Positions 55,073-64,000 of a stretch of 64,000 bases of DNA are shown piece after piece. Source of the stretch: Prostheceraeus crozeri (lineage: Eukaryota; Platyhelminthes; Polycladida; Euryleptidae); NCBI GenBank assembly GCA_907163375.1, contig CAJQUW010008977.1, positions 1 to 64,000 on the forward strand. Direction: 5' to 3'. Positions within the stretch are counted from its first letter, which is position 1, and every line of letters begins with the position of its first letter. The notes beneath the pieces are model-generated. The model was given only the letters and a program-made list of their open reading frames with translations, was not told the origin of the DNA and searched no databases. Position numbers and translations under genes: made by a program.

Positions 55073-55700
55073 ACAGTCCAGCAGCCAGAACAAGTTTCTG
55101 CAGGGAACGAGGCCGAAAATGAGACTTTCACAGAATGAGGTACACCTCATAGTCCGGCAACAGCCAGCACGAGTTTGTGCAGGGAACGAGGCCGAAGATG
55201 AGACTTTCACAGAATGATGTACACCTCACAGTCCGGCAGACAGCACGAGTTTCTGCAGGGAACGAGGCCGACAATGAGACTTTCACAGAATGATGTACAC
55301 CTCATAGTCCGGCAACAGCCAGCACGAGTTTGTGCAGGGAACGAGGCCGAAGATGAGACTTTCACAGAATGATGTACACCTCATAGTCCGGCAACTGCCA
55401 GCACGAATTTCTACAGGGAATGAGGCCGGAAATGAGACTTTCACAGAATGATGTACACCTCATAGTCCGGCAACAGCCAGCACGAGTTTGTGCAGGGAAC
55501 GAGGCCGAAGATGAGACTTTCACAGAATGATGTACACCTCATAGTCCGGCAACTGCCAGCACGAATTTCTACAGGGAATGAGGCCGGAAATGAGACTTTC
55601 ACAGAATGATGTACACCTGATAGTCCGGCAGCCAGCACGAGTTTCATCAGGGAACGAGGCCGAAAATGAGACTTTCACAGAATGATGTACACCATATGCC
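55073..55700. repeat. 76-79 bp tandem array in the left end of foldback 2
   Basis: Eight units carry cagggaacgaggccg at 55101, 55180, 55256, 55335, 55414, 55493, 55572 and 55648, so the spacing is 79 or 76 bases. Each also has gagactttcacagaatgatg and acacctcatagtccggca. Units alternate between subtypes (tgtgcaggg and ctacaggg), suggesting duplication of two-unit blocks. Confidence 0.93.
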
Positions 55701-56345
55701 TATTACGAACCTGTGCGTCTGCCGAGTTCTAGTGAGTTCCTCTTCTTGTCAGACAGGATAAAAAAACACATGTAAATCCAATAGGATGCAGATTGCAGTT
55801 TTTGGCGAAGATGAAATTTTCTATGTTTTCTCTGATTAGACGAAAAGTACCAAGCCCAGAGTCATAATTTTTGGCATGGAATGTCTTCAGGTCATCCCTG
55901 TCTATAAAGCTAAACACATTTAATTTGGAGAGCCTCTCAATGTCGGTAAACACAAACATTTTGAGCTACTTTATCCACATTCAGCCACATTCTCACATAC
56001 ATTGCCGATCAGAAGCATAATAATAGCAAATGCACATAATAGGAAATGACCTGAAGACATTCCATTCCAAAAATTATGACTATGGGCGCAGAGCTTTTCG
56101 TTTAATCAGAGAAAACATACAAAATTTCATTTTAACAAAAACTTCCAATCTGCGTCCCATTGGATTTACATGTGTTTTTCTTTGATCCTGTCTGACAAGA
56201 AGAGGAACTCACTAGAACTCGGCAGACGCGCGAATTCGTGGTAGACATAGGGTGTACATCTCATCTTGTGAGATCGTGTACATCGTGTGTGAAAGTTTCA
56301 CTTTCGGCCTCGTTCCCTGCAGAAACTCGTGCTGGCTGCCGGACT
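55073..56345. mobile_element. Foldback element 2 with one amplified terminus
   Basis: The inner arms at about 55700-55990 and 56040-56235 are reverse complements, containing for example cctgtctgacaagaagagga and cattggatttacatgtgt with their partners. The outer right end (56262-56345) is a single unit ending ggctgccggacta. The outer left end repeats the same unit about eight times. The outer unit is shared with foldback element 1; the inner arms are not. There is no coding capacity and no clear target duplication. Confidence 0.85.
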
Positions 56346-57602
56346 AATACTATTCTTGTTACAGTGAAAGGGAACAAGTTGACGGTGATCGTTCGCCTGT
56401 TGAATAATAAGCTTGAATATCATTGCATTGATGAGACTCACGATGACTTCAACTGTCGCCGATTGGAACCCTTGGGGAAATTCAGGGAAGCGTGGGAAGT
56501 TGAGTATAACTGAGATATCTATGCTCCTTCACACCTCCTCTATCAACTGCAGCTATGAAGTTAATCATCTGACCCTCCTGTTCGAGACTCAGATACCTTT
56601 GTCGCAGACACAGTGATTCATTTATCCATTGAATAGTTTCAACGAAATGACTTGAAATAAACAGAGGTTGTCATTGTTTCACTACAAAACTCAAGTTTTT
56701 CACCATCGGATACTCGATTTTCAATTTCAAGATATTCACACAGATACTGTCCACATTCACTGCGGAATAATCTGAGAAATATTCTTATTAAATAAATCTG
56801 GTCTTGATTACAAACGTTAGAATGCATCAAGGTCAACCATGATTCCCTACGGACATCCTCCACTTGCTGTCTTCTCATGACAGAAGACAGTAAAGATTGG
56901 CGACTTAAGTGTATATGGAATCAAAGCTCGAATCATTACACATGAAAATAAAAGAGATGAAGAGCCATAAACTCGTCTACCTATTCCTGTCTCATTGAGG
57001 AGACAGGATGCCTCAGTTTGATGTCATTGTAATGAAGTGATCTGAGGAGAGGAGACAAGACCAACAACAAAGGATTCTCTTCATTTTCACAAGATATGTT
57101 GATCAATAAGACCTTTTCAAGTGTTCCAAGATCACCTAATTATGGACACTTGTCCATCAATGGTTTGAGCTTAGAAAAGGAAGGATTAGGACATCAAGAT
57201 TCAGTCATTTTCCAACAGTGAAATTAATATTCTGCTTTTATACTTGCCTTCGTCAACTAAATGTAGGAAACTGGAAGTGATAACTTTGAAAATTAGCATC
57301 TGTTGGTTATATATAGCTATGGATGACTTGTATCAGTTATTGTATCTGCTGAGTAGTGCTCAAAATATGAAAATCACTCAATTTACAAATCGCAAGTTTT
57401 CAAAAGAAAAACATGTGAATGTGATAATGAATCAGGCACGGGGAGAAAGAGCATTTTCTGAGCTCTATTTTGATATACTGGTCATCAAAATCAGTGACCT
57501 GGAAAAAATGAGGGATATCGTGAAGTTACCACAAAATCGTTACCTCAAGCATCGTAAAGTCCCATTTGTTTATGTAGATCCACGTTTCATACACTGAGTT
57601 TC
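56346..57602. other. Intergenic; one hypothetical ORF
   Basis: A 117-codon plus frame at 57244-57597 ends just before the LINE fragment. It includes LYQLLYLLSSAQNMKITQF and DILVIKISDLEKMRDIVKLP, with no recognised domain. It could be an exon or an unrecognised part of a repeat. Nothing else was supported. Confidence 0.3.
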
Positions 57603-58115
57603 ATACAGCTTGTTGCTCTTGACTTTCCTTCCGGCTTTATTTCCTGGCTGCACGATTATTTTCGTGGCAGAAACCAAAGAGTCAAATTCAAAGGTGCTCT
57701 CAGGTGTGCCACAAGGTTCCCTCTTGGGTCCTTACCTTTTTGTGTTTTACTGTTATGACCTACAACCGGCATGCACAGATATATTTTTGATACAATATGT
57801 TGATGATGTCTGCGATGTTATTGAGATAAGACATGATAACCATTTCTTTGATAAGTACAAGTTATCCTACAAAAAACTTCTCTGGTCAGCGAACTCACTT
57901 GACCATCCCTTACACTCATTAGTGCCATCAATTAAAAACAATCGAGTTTCTGATCTTACAGCTTTAACGAGCAGGAGGAGGAATTGTTTTACCGTGTATT
58001 ATTTACAATGGACTCGAGTCAATTTTATAAGTTGCTATTTCACTGAGACTTTGTATCTTTATTGTCCTTTTGATTTCAATTTCATTGAATAAAGGAATTA
58101 TGATTATTATTGAAA
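57603..58115 (+). pseudogene. LINE reverse transcriptase fragment with YVDD motif, internally deleted
   Basis: A frame shift joins LDFPSGFISWLHDYFRGR to LSGVPQGSLLGPYLFVFYCYD and QYVDDVCDVIEI. YVDD is at 57796-57807. The fold then jumps directly to a C-terminal block, SANSLDHPLHSLVPSI, showing loss of the thumb region. The sequence ends with ttatgattattattg, a short 3' microsatellite tail like that of the 40260-41180 LINE. It belongs to the CR1/L2-like group by eye. Confidence 0.78.
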
Positions 58116-58330
58116 CGTCATGACAACCGATGTTGTCCCAGATAAACAAACAGTCTCTCCTAATAACAAAAATGATATTCACAGAGTATATTGTTGGCGC
58201 AACACGTGTCTGGCCGAGCAATTGAAATTGCCATCAGCAAGCATCCATATATATTGTCTATTGTAGTCCCACTAACGTGGGCAAAGCTTTAAATCAGATT
58301 TCTATGGATAAGTGTCAGTTGAACTAAATA

Positions 58331-59998
58331 CAGGTTTTCCAGTTCGACAATGCGACTATCAGATTAAAGAATATGTTTTGAGATGCAACAACGGTATTTC
58401 TGTTAATCAGCAGCGTTTTCAATTGAATGATATTGTTTTTAATCGGTAGTGATAATAAGTGAGTTTATTAATGGATTTATAAGTTTAATGAGCGGCAACC
58501 TGAAATCATGAACGGCTTTTCATATTCAATTATATTTTATTTAACAGTTAAGTCAATACAAAAAGTTTTGATAATTATTTTAATTCATAAAGGTAATACA
58601 GTAAGTCATTAAAAACTTTTTTTACCAAAAGGTAAGTCAATACGAAAAAGTTTTGATAATCTTGAAATTTTTTATTCCGTTGTGAAACAAAACAAGTACC
58701 GTAATATTCATTGATGGTTTTGTAAGACATCCTCGCGATTAATTAGTCTAGGCATCAATCTGCCCATACGTCTGGAAGACCTTTCCATCTTATTTGCAGT
58801 GATGGCACTCATGTTTTGAGAGGCGAGTTGCAGTAAAGTCAAATTCCGCTGTTGTCCAGTGTAGTTGTGTAACTGCTCACGAATCTCAGTTACTTCTCTC
58901 TTGAAAGCCGCTTTCCACATGGAAAACGCGTTCTCTGCGATATTGAGAAATGGAGAGTAGGGCGGTAAGTACCTAATAGAGTGTCCCTCTCGCAAACTGA
59001 CTTCACGGGCTCTATTGTGGCACGGAGCATTATCCATGACGAATACACGAGGTCCAGCCCCAGCCGCAACGGACGCTTCTTCCAGCCAGGAGTTAAATCT
59101 CTCACAGGAGGTTCCGCCTTCGTAGAATTCATGATGGACGACACCTTCATTAGAGACCGCCAAGATGAGAGTAAAATTCCGCCCGCGCTGTCCATGAACA
59201 ATCCTGACAGCTCGCTCTCCCCGTCTGGCACGACCTCGTGTGCGACTGATCCATAAATTAAAGCCGGATTCGTCCACAAAAATAAATGTTGGCGGATGGT
59301 TTGCGTTGATCGTGTGCAGATACCAGTTCGCATACTCGGCCTTTCCACTTTGACGTCATGGCTATTGCGGTTGACTTGAAAAGTCTCCATTTTCTTTAAG
59401 ATGATAAGACGATTTCTCAGACGATGTGCTGATAGTTTGAATTGAGACAGATGGCTTGTCCGGCATCCGCGCTTGTAGATCAGCTTTGATTTGGGCTAAC
59501 GTGAATTCCGGTTGGGATTCAACAATCTCTACCACAGTATTTGCCATATCTTCGTCCATCTTTTGGTGTCGTCTTCCTCCTCTGGGACGCTCAATGACTC
59601 CTTCAAGTATATAACGATGTACTATTGAATACGCAGTACCCCGTTTTACACCGAGAACTCGAGCGGTTTCAATATAATCATCTCCGGCTTCGTGAGCCAT
59701 AATGATTCTGCGTTTAACATCAGAAGGTATTCGCTGGCGCTCCATATTGATAAGTTAATTTAGCAGATGTGAAGACATCTATATAGGGCTTTGGATCAAA
59801 CCGAATGGATATCATTTATTCTTCACAGGAAATACCGCTTACTAATCTGATAGAGACACAATTGAACTATTTTGCTGCAGTTTATTTATTGTTGTCGCTC
59901 TCAATTATGAAATGACGTAATATTTTATCTTTTAACGTTTTAGAAATTAAAGTGCCGCTCTTGATTCGGTAGTTGCCGCTGTCGTGTAGGAAAACCTG
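58331..59998 (-). mobile_element. Complete but inactive Tc1/mariner-type transposon
   Basis: Terminal inverted repeats begin caggttttcc at both ends and extend imperfectly for about 38 bases (left ...gcgactatcagattaaag, right ...gcaactaccgaatcaag). TA dinucleotides at 58329-58330 and 59999-60000 are the target duplication. The 1668-base length is usual for the superfamily. The body holds one minus-strand transposase gene with two frameshifts. Confidence 0.92.
58708..59745 (-). pseudogene. Tc1/mariner-like transposase (DDE_3), frameshifted
   Basis: The N-terminus (59745-59362) has a helix-turn-helix: RRIIMAHEAGDDYIETARVL then GVKRGTAYSIVHRYILEG, followed by RPRGGRRHQKMDED. Near 59420 the frame shifts into LRNRLIILKKMETFQVNRNS, and near 59345 it shifts again into AEYANWYLHTI. 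The catalytic domain is open from 59277: VDESGFNLWISRTRGRARRG, VFVMDNAPCH and LPPYSPFLNIAENAFSMWK. The acid residues are D in DESGF, D in MDNAPCH and E in IAEN, with 32 residues between the last two. The gene would cut and paste the element; two frameshifts disable it. Confidence 0.9.
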
Positions 59999-60082
59999 TA
60001 CTGAAAAATGGAACACTTGTTGAATAGATATTGAACCGATTCATTGCAGATCACAATTAGCGCTGATCTGAACAGCTGATAT

Positions 60083-60588
60083 CACAGAATTAGACAGGTC
60101 GTCTCTTCTTCCGTTTGACTAGAAGGGAAACATTGGAACATGTAACGTTAATGAAATGACACAATCTGCTGACTAAATACCATAGCAGTCGAACAATGAG
60201 CAGCCAGTTCAACACTAAACTCACCAAATTGTGTGAAATTTCTGTGACTGTTATCAACCGGATCACACAGCAAAGAGACACAGTCGATGACAAGTTCCAC
60301 ATAGAAGTTTGTGAACGCTTCTTCGAGCGCCTGCTAACTTTTCTAATAATGATCGGAGGACCAACATTATCGAGAAAACTTTTGCGCAAGGATCTGAAGG
60401 AGTCGTGGCAGTCGGAGCATTTTGAAGGAATTCAGAGCAATCCGCAAGCGACGCACGACTATTTTTCCTATCTCTGTAAGGTATTAAAAATCTCTTTTTG
60501 CCCACTTATTAAGTTCCTGCATGTGCCATCTGTTTGAATCAGTTTGCACTTCTAGCAAAGTGATGCGATTAAACCATCTAATTCTGAG
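60083..60588 (+). mobile_element. hAT-like MITE copy G with perfect 8-bp duplication and the longest ORF
   Basis: This copy starts cacagaattagacagg and ends catctaattctgag. The octamer gctgatat flanks it at 60075-60082 and 60589-60596. A 113-codon frame (60196-60537) joins two segments that are separate frames in other copies: RITQQRDTVDDKFHIEVCER and WQSEHFEGIQSNPQATHDYF. This suggests the family ancestor had one continuous frame. The protein is not recognised. Confidence 0.92.
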
Positions 60589-60596
60589 GCTGATAT

Positions 60597-61361
60597 GGCC
60601 TGCTAGAAACTAAAAAATAACCAAGAATGACCGAAATGCATATGGCCGCGAGTACGTCGATCTACACAAATTGAATGTTTTTATGCTTGAGGTTTGCAAG
60701 ACGACTAGAGGTACAACGTAAGAATTGTCGTTTACTGATGCAAGGTCACAATCTACATATTAAAAATAATAAGATGCTCGTGCGCGAATTTACGAAGAAA
60801 ATGTCAGTAGCTCCCTCACTATGTAGGATGTCGGATGTCTGTGGACGGTCTGTTAATGAAGACAATAGATAGCTGACATTTCGAGTACTTGTTCGTCTAT
60901 TCACATGATGCAAAGTTGTCTGTTCTTCTGTCTTTCAACGCGAGTGTTATGGACACAATCAAAGAGAAACGTCTCAGTCTTAATGAACTTGTCTTTTGTT
61001 TTGAGGAATTTTAGTGATGCGATAGCAAACTAATATATCCCATTCGATGCAACTCATTTGTTTGCATGCCTTCTTGGCGCCGAAATGAATGACGGGAAGT
61101 TCTAAGACAAACAGCTGTATTACTGTGGCAATTTCAACAAGAAATGAAAGCTACTTTATTTTGCGCAAACAGTTGAGCGAATTCTAATTATTCATTGGCC
61201 AGAGTACAACACGGAGAGGAAAGAAATTATTAATCAAATATTCCGCCTCCTTTCATGAGCCGCTATAGCATGCCTCTAAAAGAACAATGTAAGCCAAGAT
61301 ATTGTGAGAGTGTTGCCAACATCCGCATATTTCTTCACTTTCATTGCTCAAAAGTACAGAA
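60597..61361. other. Intergenic, nothing recognised
   Basis: No gene or repeat could be supported. Confidence 0.35.
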
Positions 61362-62950
61362 ACAATGAACAGACAGCCTCCCATCGTTCTCACAAGTGCA
61401 ATGGACAAACAGCATCCCATCGTGCTCGAAAATGCAATGAACAAACAGCCTCCCATCGTGCTCGAAAATGCAATGGACAAACATCATCTCATCGTGCTCA
61501 AAATTCAATGAACAAACAACTTCCCATCGTGCACAAAATTCAATGACCAGCCTCACATAGTGCACAAAATGCAATGGATAAACAGCTTCCAATCGTGCTC
61601 AAAAATGTAATGGACAAAAAGCCTCTCATCGTGCTGGAAAATGCATTGGACAAACAGCATCCCATCGTGCTCGAAAATGCAACTGACAAGCAGCCTCCCA
61701 ACGTGCTCAAAATGCAATGAACGAGCAGCCTCCTATCGTGCTTGAAAATGCAATGAACGAGCAGCCTCCTATCGTGCTTGAAAATGCAATGAACAAACAG
61801 CCTCCCATCGTGCTCGAAAATGCAACTGACAAGCAGCCTCCCAACGTGCTCAAAATGCAATGAACGAGCAGCCTCCTATCGTGCTTGAAAATGCAATGAA
61901 CAAACAGCCTCCCATCGTGCTCGAAAATGCAATGGACAAACAGCCTCCTATTGTGCTCGAAATGCAATGAACAAACAGCCTCCCATCGTGTTCAAAAATG
62001 CAATGAACAAACAGCCTCCTATCGTGCTCAAAAATGTAATGAACAAACAACCTCCTATCGTGCTCGAAATGCAATGAACAAACAGCCCCCCATCGTTCTC
62101 ACAAGTGCAATGAACAAACATCATCCCATCGTGCTCGAAAATGCAATGGACAAACAGCTTCCCATCGTGCTCGAAAATGCAATGGACAAACATCATCTCA
62201 TCGTGCTCAAAATTCAATGAACAAACAGCTTCCAATCGTGGACAAAATTCAATGAACAAACAGCTTCCAATCGTGCTCAAAAATGTAATGAACAAACAAC
62301 CTCCTATCGTGCTCGAAATGCAATGAACAAACAGCCTCTCATCGTGCTCAAAATGCAATGAACAAACATCATCTCATCGTGCTCAAAATTCAATGAACAA
62401 ACAGCCTCCCATCGTGCTTGCTCAAAATTCAATGAACAAACAGCTTCCAATCGTGCTCAAAAATGCATTGGACAAGCAGCCTCCCATCGTGCTGGAAAAT
62501 GCAATGGACAAGCATCCTCCCAACGTGCTGGAAAATGCAATGAACGAGCAGCCTCCCATCGTGCTCGAAAATGCAATGAACAAACAGCCTCCCATCGTGC
62601 TCGAAAATGCAATGAACAAACAGCCTCCCATCGTGCTCGAAAATGCAATGAACAAACAGCCTCCCATCGTGCTCGAAAATGCAATGAACAAACAACCTCC
62701 TATCGTGCTCGAAATGCAATGGAGAAAAGCCTCCCACCGTGCTCGAAAATGCAATGAACAAGCAGCTTCCCAACGTGCTCGAAAATGCAATGAACAAACA
62801 GCCTCCCATCGTGCTCGAAAATGCAATGAAAAAACATCATCCCATCGTGCTCGAAAATGCAATGAAAAAACATCATCCCATCGTGCTCGAAAATGCAATG
62901 AAAAAACATCATCCCATCGTGCTCGAAAATGCATTGGACATCCTCTCATC
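61362..62950. repeat. 36-bp minisatellite, about 44 copies
   Basis: The unit is cctcccatcgtgctcgaaaa plus tgcaatgaacaaacag, 36 bases or 12 codons, with sub-variants: cttccaatc, catcatctcatc, gagcag for aaacag, and shorter aaaattcaatg units of 34-35 bases. Because the period is a multiple of three, regular stretches stay in frame. The plus frame at 62393-62953 encodes NAMNKQPPIVLE repeats, and several minus frames encode FSSTMGGCLFIA or CIFEHDGRLFVH repeats. Indels shift the phase in the left half. The coding-like frames are likely artefacts of the repeat. Confidence 0.95.
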
Positions 62951-64000
62951 TAAAAAAAACCTCGCTTTTATTCTCTCCGGTCAAGAGCCTCGCCATGCTT
63001 TCTAACATGTTAATGTAGGGACTTTTGTTATCCAACTATCATCTATTCATGGTCACTTCCACGTTTGAAATCCTCAAAGAAAGATTAATGATAACCTTCG
63101 GGTGATGTTAATTCATATAAAGGTGAAATTTTGGGTTCGATCAGATTAAGATCAGCTCGGTTGCATGCTTCGTAGATGACACTCATCGGAGATATGTTCC
63201 ATCAATCCCAAAGTCCCAGAATGCTGCGTAACGAGAGCCCCATCTATGCAATGTCTTCTGCCAAGGACTCGCACGGCACCGCAAGTGATGTAGTAGCAAC
63301 CATTGACCACGAGGGAGCTTCGCACAAGGATCTGCGATCACGGCTATGTCTGAAGGTCGACAGCGGTCCACAGTTGACGGTAGGCTGTTAAGATCTGGAA
63401 AGAAAGTTCGGGAAATGGTGGCCGCAGTGGGGTAGCGAGATATAGTAGGCGCAGAGAGTTGGGGTATACGCAATGTTGTGGATAAAAGTTCGCAACTTTT
63501 TCGGCCGAATTCAGTACGCGCACTGTCAATGCTCCTCTTCCAAGGTCAGGAGGTTTTCGCGGCTTTCGTTGCTTTGATTGCATCAAAGTTTTCCATCATC
63601 TTCTCAGAGATTTTTATCATATTTTCTTTTCTTTTATGATGTGAAAAACGATGAGAGTCAGCATTTTACGAAGTCAAATATTAAGGAAAGATTCTTTAAT
63701 CAGATCATTTCTGCTACAACAATTCCCATGTAATTTGAAACAAAGTAATTGCATTATTATTTGGTCATCCTCCCTAACATTCACAGCGAGAAAAACGTTA
63801 CAACGGTTTCCTTTTGCAGATTTGCTCAGGCTGCTATCACATTAGTTTGTAACATTAGTCCAGTGATCGCAGTGATAACGTATTCATGAAGTATTCTCCA
63901 CGCTGGGAAAGAAGCATTGAATAAAAGTACAGGGACATCACAAAGATCGACGCACTCAGGTTTTGTACTCGTTCTAGCAGCTAGCGGTAGTGACGTCATC
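62951..64000. other. Terminal intergenic stretch, nothing firm
   Basis: A 96-codon minus frame at 63183-63473 includes ADPCAKLPRGQWLL, which weakly recalls the DUF5641 end of BEL/Pao elements, but the following residues do not fit. No gene is called. Confidence 0.3.

Noticed and set aside
58890-59390. 166-codon ORF overlapping the transposase
   Set aside because: Only its first dozen or so residues are the true transposase frame; the rest is an alternative frame beyond a frameshift.
62393-62953. 186-codon NAMNKQPPIVLE repeat protein
   Set aside because: Period of 36 bases forces an open frame; opposite-strand frames are equally open and unit indels break phase elsewhere in the array.
63183-63473. 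BEL/Pao DUF5641 remnant (ADPCAKLPRGQW)
   Set aside because: One short match without the following DGLVR-type motif; too weak to call.

Overview
The window reads as a nuclear genome segment of a marine invertebrate. It is AT-rich by eye, dense in decayed transposons and minisatellites, and has very little host coding sequence. The transposon mix is BEL/Pao, Penelope-like elements with GIY-YIG endonuclease, RTE-like and other LINEs, a FLYWCH/MULE element, Tc1/mariner, hAT-like MITEs and foldback elements. Together with recurrent aggcct and tacatgta words, this fits an echinoderm or related ambulacrarian. That placement is inference; a mollusc or other marine invertebrate is not excluded. Nothing bacterial was seen.

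Layout. 1-870 is a strongly G/T-biased, low-complexity block, perhaps a degenerate telomeric or poorly assembled contig end. 1771-3615 (minus) is the one convincing host gene, an intronless SLC5-family sodium/solute symporter of 614 aa. A perfect CRE-like octamer and a 28-bp minisatellite lie immediately upstream of it. 4.8-24.6 kb is mostly non-coding, with several MITEs, a 1.9-kb element with a 9-bp target duplication, three hairpin repeats, a Penelope fragment and a 24-bp minisatellite.

24671-31228 is a BEL/Pao LTR retrotransposon with two recognisable LTRs and most of its reverse transcriptase missing. Later insertions sit inside it: a LINE 3' fragment, a foldback element, a hAT-like MITE with an 8-bp duplication, and a 5'-truncated RTE element with a 15-16 bp duplication. 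31-43 kb holds LINE remnants, a MULE that lost its catalytic middle but kept a FLYWCH finger and 15-bp terminal iterons, a hAT-like MITE inserted inside another copy of itself, and a Penelope fragment between inverted flanks. 43.6-46.1 kb has a candidate TATA promoter with a first exon, then a 1.6-kb 32-bp minisatellite open in all three minus-strand frames. 47-64 kb carries more hAT-like MITEs, a polypyrimidine tract, another Penelope fragment, a second foldback element sharing its ends with the first, a LINE fragment, an almost complete but frameshifted Tc1/mariner element with both inverted repeats and TA duplications, and a 36-bp minisatellite.

How parts relate. The most informative signal is one unnamed hAT-like MITE family of about 510-600 bp with nine recognisable copies, most carrying 8-bp target duplications. 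Its copies keep a similar open reading frame of unknown origin. Nested insertions give a relative order of events. No autonomous, intact transposase or reverse transcriptase was found, so the local elements look dead or dependent on copies elsewhere.
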